A stretch of 64,000 bases of DNA from Paraburkholderia aspalathi (GTDB lineage: Bacteria; Pseudomonadota; Gammaproteobacteria; Burkholderiales; Burkholderiaceae). Under the pieces are notes generated by a model. It saw nothing but the letters and a program-made list of their open reading frames with translations, had not been told where the DNA came from and did no database searches. This document shows positions 17,177 to 25,768 of this stretch, in pieces. Both the position numbers and the translations under genes were made by a program. The DNA lies in the NCBI RefSeq assembly GCF_900116445.1, contig NZ_FPBH01000022.1, forward strand, positions 62,001 through 126,000, read 5' to 3'. The first letter of the stretch is position 1. Every line of letters begins with the position of its first letter.

Positions 17177-19282
17177 ATGCTGAAGACGTTGAAACTTCCC
17201 GCCGGTGGTGAAATCGGCATCGTCGCGCTGATCGTCGCGATTATTTCGCTTATGATCCTGCCGTTACCGCCGACGCTGATCGACATTCTGCTCGGCGTGA
17301 ACATCACGATCAGCGTGACCTTGCTAATGGTGACGATGTACGTGCCCGACGTGGTGTCGCTGTCCGCGTTTCCGTCGCTGCTGCTGTTCACCACGCTGTA
17401 CCGGCTCTCGCTGAACATCGCGTCGACCAAGTCGATTCTGCTGCATGCGGAAGCCGGCCATATCATCGAGAGCTTCGGCGAACTGGTGGTGGGCGGCAAT
17501 CTGGTGGTCGGGCTGGTGGTGTTCGTCATTATCACCACCGTGCAGTTCATCGTGATCGCGAAAGGTTCGGAACGGGTCGCCGAAGTCGGCGCGCGCTTCA
17601 CGCTCGACGCGCTGCCAGGCAAGCAGATGAGTATCGACGCCGACCTGCGCGCCAATTTGCTGACCGCCGAAGAAGCGCGCCGCAAACGCGCGACGCTCGC
17701 TGTCGAAAGCCAGTTGCACGGCGGCATGGACGGGGCGATGAAGTTCGTCAAAGGCGACGCGATTGCGGGCTTGATCATCACGATGATCAATATCGTCGCG
17801 GGTATCGCGGTGGGTGTCGCGTATCACAACATGAGCGCGGGCGAAGCGGCGAACCGCTTTTCGATTCTGTCGGTCGGCGATGCGATGGTGTCGCAGATTC
17901 CGTCGCTGTTGTTGTCGGTGGCGGCCGGTGTGATGATCACGCGCGTCGCGGATGAACGGCAAGCCAAGCCCGGCTCGCTCGGCGACGAGATCGGTCGCCA
18001 GCTCGGTTCCAGTTCGCGCGCGCTGTATTTCGCGGCCGTGTTGCTGCTTGGCTTCGCCGCGGTGCCTGGGTTTCCGGCCGCGCTCTTCCTGCTGCTCGCC
18101 GGCACGCTCGCGTTCACCGCATGGCGTCTGAACGCAAAGAAGCCCCAGCAGCAAAATCACGAACGCGAATCGCTGCACGCCATGCAACGCTCGGGTTCGA
18201 AGACCGACGTGCCCGCGATTCTGGCGCGCGCACCGCAGTTCACCTGCCCGCTCGGCGTTCGTATTGCGCCGGATCTGGTCGCCCGGCTGACCATGCCCGC
18301 GCTCGACAAGTCGTTCGAAACCGAACGCGCGCGCTTGCAGGAAGAACTCGGCCTGCCGTTTCCGGGTATCACGATGTGGACCTATGCCGCGCTGCCTTCA
18401 TCCACTTGCCAGATCCTCGTGCACGATGTGCCGCAACTGACGATCGAACTACCGGCCGGCAAAGTGATGTTGCCCGAAGCCAGCCGTCTCGCGCATTCGG
18501 CTGCACCTGTCACGCTGACGAGCGAAGAAAGTCAGGCCATGGACGCGCTCATTGCGCAATGCGAAGCCGGTCCGCCAATCGACACGAGCGGCGCGCCGAC
18601 GCGCTGGCTCGAAGAGCGTGCGGTGCCGCCGAAAACACCGGTGTGGCGTGCGGAACAGGCGATCGCGCATGCGTCGGTCGCACTGATGCGGCGGCACGCA
18701 CCCCTCTTTCTCGGCATTCAGGAAGTGCAATGGATTCTCGATCAGTTGGGGAGCGACTATCCGGGCCTCGTCGCCGAAGTGCAGAAAGTGCTGCCGCCGC
18801 AACGGATCGCCGACGTGCTGCGCCGTCTGCTCGAAGAGCAGATTTCGATCCGCAATGTCCGCACGATCATGGAAAGTCTGATCGCGTGGGGACCGAAAGA
18901 AAAAGACATGCTGATGCTCACCGAGTACGTGCGCGGCGACCTCTCGCGCTTTCTCGCGCATCGGGCCGCGAGCGGCGAGCGGACCTTGTCGGCGGTGCTG
19001 TTCGACATGCCGGTCGAACAGCATATCCGTCAATCGATCAAGCAGACGCCGACCGGCAACTTCCTCGCCTTGCCGCCCGACGAAGCCACGTTGCTGATCG
19101 ACAAGATCCAGTCCTTCGTCGGCGCTGTGCCGCGCGAGGGGGTGGCGCTGGTGACGTCGATGGATATTCGCCGTTACGTGCGGCGCATGATCGAGGCGCG
19201 GCTCGGCTGGCTTGCGGTGTATTCGTATCAGGAACTCGGCGAGCACGTTGAATTGCGGCCGCTCGGCCGTGTGTCGATCTGA
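17177..19282 (+). CDS. sctV: T3SS export gate SctV (HrcV)
   Basis: A 701-residue FlhA/SctV-family protein with about eight membrane segments in residues 1-330, including the FHIPEP-like region (LSAFPSLLLFTTLYRLSLNIASTK, conserved as separate blocks). The large cytoplasmic domain from about 350 on forms a nonamer and docks chaperones. The full family length is present with no frameshift. It starts 11 bases after sctU. Confidence 0.97.
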   Translation: MLKTLKLPAGGEIGIVALIVAIISLMILPLPPTLIDILLGVNITISVTLLMVTMYVPDVVSLSAFPSLLLFTTLYRLSLNIASTKSILLHAEAGHIIESFGELVVGGNLVVGLVVFVIITTVQFIVIAKGSERVAEVGARFTLDALPGKQMSIDADLRANLLTAEEARRKRATLAVESQLHGGMDGAMKFVKGDAIAGLIITMINIVAGIAVGVAYHNMSAGEAANRFSILSVGDAMVSQIPSLLLSVAAGVMITRVADERQAKPGSLGDEIGRQLGSSSRALYFAAVLLLGFAAVPGFPAALFLLLAGTLAFTAWRLNAKKPQQQNHERESLHAMQRSGSKTDVPAILARAPQFTCPLGVRIAPDLVARLTMPALDKSFETERARLQEELGLPFPGITMWTYAALPSSTCQILVHDVPQLTIELPAGKVMLPEASRLAHSAAPVTLTSEESQAMDALIAQCEAGPPIDTSGAPTRWLEERAVPPKTPVWRAEQAIAHASVALMRRHAPLFLGIQEVQWILDQLGSDYPGLVAEVQKVLPPQRIADVLRRLLEEQISIRNVRTIMESLIAWGPKEKDMLMLTEYVRGDLSRFLAHRAASGERTLSAVLFDMPVEQHIRQSIKQTPTGNFLALPPDEATLLIDKIQSFVGAVPREGVALVTSMDIRRYVRRMIEARLGWLAVYSYQELGEHVELRPLGRVSI

Positions 19283-19292
19283 GGCCGTGACG

Positions 19293-20027
19293 ATGACGCA
19301 CATCGTTTCGCGCCACGTGCGTGTCATTCCCGGCGAAGCGGACAGCGAAACGGCCGACGAAATCGACGCGCGTACAGCCTCGCGCGGATCAGGTGGGCGC
19401 GGCTTCGATTACGCGTCGCTGCTCGGACGGCGTCGTACGTTGCATCGGCTCAATAGCAATGCGAACACCGATGCGCATGCAGGTTCGCAAGGTGGAGACG
19501 AAGCGGATGCCGCCGAAGACACTGCTGATGCACCTGCTCCGTCTGCACCGCGCCCGTTCGAACGCAGCGGGAGCGATGCGGGCTCTGACGCGTCCGCGAG
19601 CACCGCGTCCGGCGCTGACGCGAATCCTTCGGCAAACGCGGACAGCACGCCATCGCCCGAACGTCTTGCGATCGGCGCGCGCGTCGCCGATGCCGCAGCG
19701 CCGGTCGTGACTGCCGTCTACCGGCAGCAGCAACGCTTCGTGCAACTGCTCGGCTCGCTTGCGCGTGAGATCGGCGCGTTCTGCGGCGATCCTTCGATTG
19801 CAGAAGCCGGCAACTGGGAAGTGCAGTTGCCTCTCGATCAGAAACTGCTGCCGCAGACCACGCTGTATCTGACGCTTTCGCGTTTCAGTCTGCAGCTTCG
19901 GTTCGACACGCCGGATACGGCAACGAGGCAACTACTCTTGGAACACAGCGCACTGCTCGAGCGAGAACTCGATACCTTGCTGCGCGCGTGGGGTGAAGCC
20001 CGCGAAATCGAACTCACTGTGTGGTGA
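19293..20027 (+). CDS. hpaP: T3SS needle/pilus-length and switch regulator HpaP (SctP)
   Basis: A 244-residue protein in the hpaP/sctP position. The first 125 residues are low-complexity (Ser, Ala, Asp, Gly). The C-terminal 115 residues are ordered and resemble the T3SS switch/FliK-like C domain (WEVQLPLDQKLLPQTTLYLTLS). HpaP of Ralstonia and HpaC of Xanthomonas act in substrate-specificity switching with SctU. ATG 19293 follows the sctV stop by 10 bases; GTG 19287 is possible. Confidence 0.8.
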   Translation: MTHIVSRHVRVIPGEADSETADEIDARTASRGSGGRGFDYASLLGRRRTLHRLNSNANTDAHAGSQGGDEADAAEDTADAPAPSAPRPFERSGSDAGSDASASTASGADANPSANADSTPSPERLAIGARVADAAAPVVTAVYRQQQRFVQLLGSLAREIGAFCGDPSIAEAGNWEVQLPLDQKLLPQTTLYLTLSRFSLQLRFDTPDTATRQLLLEHSALLERELDTLLRAWGEAREIELTVW

Positions 20028-20041
20028 CGGATTCCCTGCGC

Positions 20042-21505
20042 ATGACCTATCCGCTCGACGAGCCGACAACCGAAGACGAAGCCGCGACCGATCCGCACGC
20101 CGCGCGCGAGCGGACCTCGGGCGTGGGCCCTATATCGGGCGATACGGCGCGCGAGCGTGCCGCCGCGGTGGAATCGACGCATCGGTCGAGCGACGTTGCT
20201 CGTAGCGCGCAGCAGCAGCAGCACGGTGCAGCTGCAATGCCGATCGCAACGATAAGGAATCCGGCACACGATGCGGCTGTGGTCGAAACACCCGTTACGC
20301 CGATCGCGCCGCTGCGTCTACCAGCTATCGGCCGCGCCGCCGCGCGCGTGACGCGCACGGTCTGCGATGCGCGGGTCGCCGGTTATCTGCATGCGACGCT
20401 CGGCGTCACCGAATGGCACGCCGCCTTGATCGATGCACACAGCGTTGATGCGGCTTACGCGGACCCGGGCGTCATCGAACTAACGCTCGCTTCGGCGGAT
20501 GGCAATTCGACCGTCGCCATGCGCGTTGCTCTCGATCTGCGCGACTATCCGGCCCTCTCGATCGCGGCGTGGCCGGACAGCGACGCGCTCACCACGAAGC
20601 CTCCCGCCGACGTCGCGTTACGTCAGGCTGTTGCCGGCGTCGTGCTGGAACCACTATTCGAGCGATTGATCCGCGCAGGTTTCAAAGGCCCACGTGTCGC
20701 CGCTGTTCGCCGCGGGCGGCTGAACGAGGCTAATGCCGACGCACCTGTCGTCGCACTCTCGTTCGTGCTCGGTGAACGCCGCTATCAGGCCGCGCTCAGC
20801 GCCGATCCCGCGTGCTATGACCTGCTCGACCGGTTGTTACGTACGGAACCCGCGCCTGCGTCGGTTTCATCACACGCAGCAGCCGCTTCAACCGCATCAT
20901 CGGCGTCGCCCGATCGCACACCAGAAACCGCCTTCGACCTCACCGTCCCCGGCAGCCTGATCCTCGGCGTCAAGCGCTTACCCGTCGACACACTGCACGC
21001 GCTGGAACCCGGCGACGTGCTGCTGCGCGCCGCCTTCCCTTCGCTCGATGCAACGCTGCTCGATGCCTCGAACGATCCCTCTTCGCCTCACGCGCGGCCA
21101 CGTGCCGTCGCCGCGTGGGGAACCCCCGGGCTCACCCGTGTGTGCGCCGCTGTGGAACTCGACGGGCAGTCGCTCGTCATCGTCAAGGAGCCGAACATGT
21201 CAGAAGAGCTGGACCCGGCGAGCGCCGACGCCGGGCTCGCCATCGACGACCCCGCCGACCCGATCCGGATCGGCGAACTCGAGCTGCCGGTGCAGTTCGA
21301 GATCGACACGGTGGCACTACCGCTCGCCCAGTTGTCGGCGCTCGGCCCCGGTTACGTGCTCGAACTGCCCGTACCCGTGGCAGACGCGCAATTGCGGCTC
21401 GTCGCACACGGACAGACCATCGGCTATGGCGAGCTGGTGACGGTCGGCGAGCATCTCGGCATCCGCATCATTCGCATGGCGCACAGGCATGGTCCAATTC
21501 AGTGA
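20042..21505 (+). CDS. sctQ: T3SS sorting-platform (C-ring) protein SctQ (HrcQ)
   Basis: A 487-residue SctQ, longer than the usual 300-370 because of an Ala/Thr-rich N-terminus of about 80 residues and a Ser/Ala linker near 280-310. The last 85 residues form the SpoA (surface presentation of antigens) domain (IRIGELELPVQFEIDTV). SctQ builds the cytoplasmic pods with SctK and SctL. The start is uncertain: GTG 20024 overlaps the hpaP stop as GTGA and GTG 20021 is also in frame. Its end overlaps sctR by 17 bases. Confidence 0.9.
   Translation: MTYPLDEPTTEDEAATDPHAARERTSGVGPISGDTARERAAAVESTHRSSDVARSAQQQQHGAAAMPIATIRNPAHDAAVVETPVTPIAPLRLPAIGRAAARVTRTVCDARVAGYLHATLGVTEWHAALIDAHSVDAAYADPGVIELTLASADGNSTVAMRVALDLRDYPALSIAAWPDSDALTTKPPADVALRQAVAGVVLEPLFERLIRAGFKGPRVAAVRRGRLNEANADAPVVALSFVLGERRYQAALSADPACYDLLDRLLRTEPAPASVSSHAAAASTASSASPDRTPETAFDLTVPGSLILGVKRLPVDTLHALEPGDVLLRAAFPSLDATLLDASNDPSSPHARPRAVAAWGTPGLTRVCAAVELDGQSLVIVKEPNMSEELDPASADAGLAIDDPADPIRIGELELPVQFEIDTVALPLAQLSALGPGYVLELPVPVADAQLRLVAHGQTIGYGELVTVGEHLGIRIIRMAHRHGPIQ
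21197..21505 (+). CDS. Internal translation product SctQ-C (102 residues)
   Basis: An in-frame ATG at 21197 inside sctQ is preceded by AAGGAG at 21185-21190, six bases before the start, which is the best ribosome site in this gene. It would yield MSEELDPASADAG followed by the whole SpoA domain. Internal initiation producing a C-terminal SctQ fragment is established for YscQ of Yersinia, Spa33 of Shigella and SsaQ of Salmonella, and pseudomonads split the gene into hrcQA/hrcQB. The short product would dimerise and join the sorting platform. Confidence 0.65.
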   Translation: MSEELDPASADAGLAIDDPADPIRIGELELPVQFEIDTVALPLAQLSALGPGYVLELPVPVADAQLRLVAHGQTIGYGELVTVGEHLGIRIIRMAHRHGPIQ

Positions 21506-22139
21506 TATCACCGGGCTGCTGCTGGTCGTCGTCGCGATCAGCCTGCTGCCCTTCGTTGCCATGGTCGTCACGTCTTACGCGAAAATCGTCGTAGTGCTGG
21601 GCCTCTTGCGCAATGCGCTCGGCGTGCAGCAGGTACCGCCGAACATGGTGCTCAACGGCATCGCGATTCTGGTGTCCATCTACGTGATGGCGCCGATCGG
21701 CATGCTCGCCGCGAAATCGCTCGAAGGGCAACAGCTCGCCGCCCAGCCTTCGCAAGCGTTGATTCAGGCATTCGGCGCGGCGCGCGAGCCGTTCCGCGCG
21801 TTCCTCGTCAAGCACACCAACGAGCGCGAAAAGCGCTTCTTCCTGCGCTCGGCTTCCGTGGTGTGGCCGAAGGAAGAAGCCTCGCAGATCAAGGAAGACG
21901 ATCTGATCGTGCTGGCGCCCGCGTTCACGCTGACGGAAATGACCGACGCGTTCAAGATCGGCTTTCTGCTGTACATCGCGTTCATCGTGATCGATCTGAT
22001 CATCGCGAACGTGCTGCTCGCGATGGGCCTGAACCAGGTCACGCCGACCAACGTCGCGATTCCGTTCAAGCTGCTGCTGTTTGTCGTGATGGATGGCTGG
22101 TCGACGTTGATCCACGGTCTCGTGATGTCCTACAAATAG
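21489..22139 (+). CDS. sctR: T3SS export-apparatus protein SctR (HrcR)
   Basis: A 216-residue FliP/SctR-family protein with four hydrophobic segments and the conserved KIVVVLGLLRNALGVQQVPPN and QVTPTNVAIPFKLLLFV blocks. It forms the core of the export gate with SctS and SctT. The start overlaps the end of sctQ in another frame, consistent with coupling. Confidence 0.96.
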   Translation: MVQFSDITGLLLVVVAISLLPFVAMVVTSYAKIVVVLGLLRNALGVQQVPPNMVLNGIAILVSIYVMAPIGMLAAKSLEGQQLAAQPSQALIQAFGAAREPFRAFLVKHTNEREKRFFLRSASVVWPKEEASQIKEDDLIVLAPAFTLTEMTDAFKIGFLLYIAFIVIDLIIANVLLAMGLNQVTPTNVAIPFKLLLFVVMDGWSTLIHGLVMSYK

Positions 22140-22175
22140 CGCGCGTAGTCGGAACGACCGCCCAGGGAAACTCAC

Positions 22176-22439
22176 ATGGAAATCGATTCGCTGATCCGCT
22201 TCACCACCGAGGGCATGCTGCTGTGTCTGACCGTATCGCTGCCGGCGGTGATCGTCGCGGCGGTGGTCGGGCTCGGCGTGTCGTTCCTGCAGGCCATTAC
22301 GTCGATGCAGGACCAGACGCTCTCGCACGCGGTCAAGCTGATCGCGGTGACAGTGGTGATCGTGGTCGCCGCGCCGCTCTCGTGCGCGGCGATTCTGCAC
22401 TTCGCCAACGAAATGATGCAGGCAGCCGTGCCGCTGTAA
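22176..22439 (+). CDS. sctS: T3SS export-apparatus protein SctS (HrcS)
   Basis: An 87-residue FliQ/SctS-family protein made of two membrane helices joined by the conserved short loop LQAITSMQDQTLSHAVK. Full length for the family. It follows sctR by 36 bases, the usual order. Confidence 0.95.
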   Translation: MEIDSLIRFTTEGMLLCLTVSLPAVIVAAVVGLGVSFLQAITSMQDQTLSHAVKLIAVTVVIVVAAPLSCAAILHFANEMMQAAVPL

Positions 22440-22477
22440 AGCGGCGCACTGCCTGACCGACCTGCGAGGCGATCGAC

Positions 22478-23515
22478 ATGAGCCGCATCTCTCATCAGGG
22501 CAGCGATACGGCGGCGACCCAGGCGCAACACGTCGCCCAGGCGCAGCAGAAAGCGGCCAACGCGCAAGGCGCTCGCAACGGCGCGCAATTCGCGGCGCTG
22601 TATCGCGGCACCACCAATTTCACTTACGGCAACGACGCGCAGCGTGGTCCGTCGGTGAGCTCGGTGCGTGCGAAGCGAATGGCCGATCAGTTGGCACGCA
22701 AACGTCGCGCCGCGAAGAAGCAGCGCAGTAATGCCGGGGGGCTCGACGACGACGGCCCGGACGACGCCGAAGCGCATCGTGCCGAGGGCCATAAGGTCAA
22801 CCGCGACGGCGGCGGGCGTGGCGGCGGTGGCCATTCGCAGGGCGATCATAGCGATGAACATGATTCCGGCGCGGCGCCGTCGATCAAGGCGCGCGGCGAT
22901 CGCAACGCCGTGCCGCCTCCACCGCCGGGCCGTCTCGACGCGATCGCCGCACAGTATGCACAGCCGGGGCAGGAAGGCGCGCGCGCCGCAGCGGTGCGCG
23001 ATGCGTGGCGCACGGACATGCTGAACCTGCGCGAGCAATTGGCCGCCAATCCGCAGATGCCGATCGACGCGCGCGTGCTGGAACAGGCGATCGATCTGCT
23101 TGGCGTGCAGCAGCGGATCGGCAGCATTGCCGCGTCGCAGCCAGGTGCGGGATCCGGCGTAGCTGCGTTGCGTGAGCGTACGGGCGGGTCGACCGCCCAA
23201 GGCGTGACGCGCTTGCCGCCGCCGGAGCGAGTGCAGCGTTTCAACCTGCTGTTTCCGTTGCTTTGGCTGCATGCCGACAAACCGTCCAATGCGGCGCAGC
23301 TCAACCGGTCGATCGACACGTTGTGCGTGATGCGCAGCGGCACGCTCGGGCGGTCGGCGGTTTCGGGCTCTTCCGAGGCACCGGGGACCGCGGGCGCGTT
23401 GGGTACATCTGGCGCAACCGAGTCTGCCCCTGAAAGAAGCGCCCATGCAGCCGCACCCGGCGCGCCGGCGCCCCCGCCAGGCCCGCGCCGGGCCTTTCCT
23501 GGCGGCGGCCGCTAG
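22478..23515 (+). CDS. hpaA: T3SS control protein/effector HpaA
   Basis: A 345-residue protein after sctS, where hpaA lies in Xanthomonas and Ralstonia. The N-terminus is Gln/Ala-rich. A basic stretch KRRAAKKQR (75-83) resembles the nuclear-localisation-type signal reported for Xanthomonas HpaA. A Gly/His/Asp-rich segment and a polyproline run (PPPPPG) follow, then an ordered helical region around 155-290. The C-terminus is Pro/Ala-rich. HpaA is secreted and also binds HpaB to regulate effector export. GAGG upstream of ATG 22478 supports the start. Confidence 0.8.
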   Translation: MSRISHQGSDTAATQAQHVAQAQQKAANAQGARNGAQFAALYRGTTNFTYGNDAQRGPSVSSVRAKRMADQLARKRRAAKKQRSNAGGLDDDGPDDAEAHRAEGHKVNRDGGGRGGGGHSQGDHSDEHDSGAAPSIKARGDRNAVPPPPPGRLDAIAAQYAQPGQEGARAAAVRDAWRTDMLNLREQLAANPQMPIDARVLEQAIDLLGVQQRIGSIAASQPGAGSGVAALRERTGGSTAQGVTRLPPPERVQRFNLLFPLLWLHADKPSNAAQLNRSIDTLCVMRSGTLGRSAVSGSSEAPGTAGALGTSGATESAPERSAHAAAPGAPAPPPGPRRAFPGGGR

Positions 23516-23532
23516 GCGGTTTGCCGCGCGGC

Positions 23533-23594
23533 TTCGCATCCCATGCGGCGCCTTCGCATCCGCTCCGGACCATGCCATAGCGGGCGGCTACATT
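23533..23594 (+). promoter_or_regulatory. hrpII/PIP box and -10 for sctD and following genes
   Basis: A perfect TTCGC-N15-TTCGC lies at 23533-23557, followed after 31 bases by TACATT at 23589-23594. Its first 15 bases, TTCGCATCCCATGCG, are identical to the hrpB1 box. It sits in the 153-base gap after hpaA and gives sctD, hrpD6, the small pilin candidate and hpaB their own HrpB-dependent start. Confidence 0.83.
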
Positions 23595-23668
23595 AGGGTC
23601 GATCGGGCCGGTCGCGCCGTGCACCGCGCGCGCCCCGGTTCTCCTCCCACCCACCCTGTGCGAGCACG

Positions 23669-24976
23669 ATGAAACTGCTGCGGATACTGACGGGCGTTCA
23701 CGCGGGAGCGCAATTGCAGCTCACGCCGGGCACGCATCGCGTCGGCGCCGACGACGATGCCGACATCCGCCTCACCGACTGGCGGGGTGCGGACGCGCTG
23801 CTGCACGTCGACGCGAGCGGCGTGGTCAGCGCGCAGCGCGTCGCGGCTGCGGCCGTGCAGACAGTGGACACGGCAGACGGGCAGCTGGCACAGCCCGCCG
23901 TCGCGGAAGAAGTGGTGTTGCTGGTGGACTTCGTGCCGATGCAATTCGACGACATGATCCTGTGCGTCGGCGCGGACGACGCCGTGTGGCCGTCCGACCT
24001 CGACCTGCTGTCGATGCTCCTGACGCGTCCCGCCGAAGCGCGCTTCGCAGCCGAACGCAAGAAGCGCCGCCGTTATGTCGGCGCCGTGGTGGCGTGCTTC
24101 GCGCTCGGCATCGTGATCGTCGCCGGTTCGCTGCTGACGACCACGCAGATGAGCCGCGCCGCCCTGCCGCGTAATGCCGACGACCGCGCGCAGCGCGTCA
24201 GCGAAGCGTTGGCCGCGGCCCACGTGAGCGGTTTGCAGGCGCACGCAGTGGGCAATACCGTGGTGGTGACCGGCATGGTCACGAGCCCCGCCGACGACGA
24301 CGCCGTGCGCAACCTGCTCGCGCGGATTTCGACGACCGGCATCTCGCGCAATTACGACGTCGCACAGAACGACGCGCGCAGCATCGAGGATTCGCTCGGC
24401 GTTGCGGGCGCTCACGTGCGCTATCTCGGCGACGGCAACTTCGCGATAACAGGTGCCGTCAGCAGCCGCGCGGATCTCGACGCCGCGCTGGCGCGCGTGC
24501 GGGCCGATCTGGATTCGAACGTGAAAAACGTGGTCGTGGAAGCCGCGGAAAACACCAGCATTGCCGCGGCCAACCCGAGCGCGGCGTCGTATTCCGAAAT
24601 GATTTCCTCCGACGACGTCCGCTACGCGCAAACGCCGGACGGCGTCAAACATATCTACGCGATCGATCCGCCAGCGTCGGACAGCGATGCGGCAGCCGCG
24701 GCGAATGCGGCTTCGGGAGCCGGCGGCGCAAGCGGCTCAACCGTTGCCAACGCCAACGCCGCCACTCAATCCAACGCCACCGCGACAGCGAATGCAAACG
24801 CCACGGCGAAAGGCAACCCCAACGTCGCCCATACAGCAAACACGGCAAACCCATCGAACCCGGCAAACGCCTCGATCGTCGACAACGACACCGTCACCCG
24901 CAGCGCAGCCGGCGTCGTGCCGCTGCCCAACCCCGCCACACTGCCGACCGCGCAGCCGCGCGGTCCGTCCAGCTGA
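23669..24976 (+). CDS. sctD: T3SS inner-membrane ring protein SctD (HrpD5)
   Basis: A 435-residue SctD. Residues 1-120 form an FHA-like cytoplasmic domain (LTPGTHRVGADDDADIRL). A membrane helix lies near 135-155 (YVGAVVACFALGIVIVAGS). Periplasmic ring-building modules run to about 335. The last 100 residues are low-complexity Asn/Ala/Thr repeats not typical of the family. With SctJ it forms the inner-membrane rings. The assignment also rests on its place between hpaA and hrpD6. Confidence 0.88.
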   Translation: MKLLRILTGVHAGAQLQLTPGTHRVGADDDADIRLTDWRGADALLHVDASGVVSAQRVAAAAVQTVDTADGQLAQPAVAEEVVLLVDFVPMQFDDMILCVGADDAVWPSDLDLLSMLLTRPAEARFAAERKKRRRYVGAVVACFALGIVIVAGSLLTTTQMSRAALPRNADDRAQRVSEALAAAHVSGLQAHAVGNTVVVTGMVTSPADDDAVRNLLARISTTGISRNYDVAQNDARSIEDSLGVAGAHVRYLGDGNFAITGAVSSRADLDAALARVRADLDSNVKNVVVEAAENTSIAAANPSAASYSEMISSDDVRYAQTPDGVKHIYAIDPPASDSDAAAAANAASGAGGASGSTVANANAATQSNATATANANATAKGNPNVAHTANTANPSNPANASIVDNDTVTRSAAGVVPLPNPATLPTAQPRGPSS

Positions 24977-25017
24977 CCCACTACCGGCACACCGCCCCGT
25001 TCAATCAGGAGATCGAC

Positions 25018-25266
25018 ATGTACGAGCAGCTCGAAACCCACGCCAGCGAATTCAACGACCTGCAGAAGACGCTCGCCGATCCGGCCGGTGCGCCGAAAGT
25101 GGACGCGATCCGTCAGGCGCTCGACGCAACCGCGCAGCGGATCAGCGACACGCAGGGCGCAACCGACCTCGATCGCAACAATCTGGCAAAGCTGTATCGC
25201 GGCTTTCTCGCTGCGTCGCGCGTGATCGCGCGGCTGCAGGAAAAACAAGCCGGCGCGCACGCCTGA
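25018..25266 (+). CDS. hrpD6: HrpD6-family T3SS protein
   Basis: An 82-residue helical protein (MYEQLETHASEFNDLQKTL and onward) matching HrpD6 in size and position after sctD. In Xanthomonas HrpD6 is required for hrp regulation and secretion; its biochemical role is unsettled. AGGAG six bases before ATG supports the start. Confidence 0.8.
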   Translation: MYEQLETHASEFNDLQKTLADPAGAPKVDAIRQALDATAQRISDTQGATDLDRNNLAKLYRGFLAASRVIARLQEKQAGAHA

Positions 25267-25426
25267 TACGGCGGCGCGGTGGCTCACCGCGAGCCTGGCG
25301 GCGTGTCACGCACCGGGCTCGCGGGCAACGCGCTTGCTGCGGCGGCCTGTTCTTATGAGCAGCCGGCGCGGCGGCAGGTCTCGATATAGGCCACTCACTC
25401 TCTACCCATAGTCACTGGAGGTTCTT

Positions 25427-25594
25427 ATGTCCGTAGGAAGCGCAGGCGGAATGATGGCTGGTCTCACGCAGGAAATGGACCAGATGACGATGATGTCAGC
25501 CCAGATGCAAGTTGAGCAAAGCATGTATTCGTCGGTGGCGAACATTGCGAAGAGCGGTGCAAGCAACGTCAAGGATGCTTCGCGCGGTAGCTAA
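25427..25594 (+). CDS. Small Met-rich T3SS protein, candidate Hrp pilin (HrpE/HrpY position)
   Basis: A 55-residue ORF with a strong ribosome site (TGGAGG, 6 bases before ATG). It contains ten methionines, mostly in MAGLTQEMDQMTMMSAQMQVE, and a helical C-terminus (VANIAKSGASNVKDASRG). It sits between hrpD6 and hpaB, the hrpE (Xanthomonas pilin) position, and is followed by a hairpin with a T-run, as often seen after an abundantly made subunit. It is shorter than known Hrp pilins (about 80-95 residues), so the pilin role is inferred from context. Its last 28 residues match the C-terminus of the 26246-26710 protein. Confidence 0.65.
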   Translation: MSVGSAGGMMAGLTQEMDQMTMMSAQMQVEQSMYSSVANIAKSGASNVKDASRGS

Positions 25595-25635
25595 GCATCG
25601 CAGACGCGGGCCGCTCGCCATCGGCGGCGGTCCGC

Positions 25636-25678
25636 ACACGGCCGGTCCTGTTTTGCGTGGGACCCGGCCGTGTTTCTT
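25636..25678 (+). terminator. Intrinsic terminator/attenuator after the pilin candidate
   Basis: ACACGGCCGG (25636-25645) pairs perfectly with CCGGCCGTGT (25664-25673), with a TCC/GGA extension across a bulge, and TTTCTT follows. It lies 42 bases after the small gene and 96 before hpaB, so it could partly stop transcription and lower hpaB relative to the small gene. Confidence 0.7.
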
Positions 25679-25768
25679 GCAGCATTCTCAGCATTCGCCG
25701 GATGCATGGCGCGGGTCGCATCCGCACCGCGCCGATTACAGCGTGCATCGCCCAAGCAAGGTACGAGG

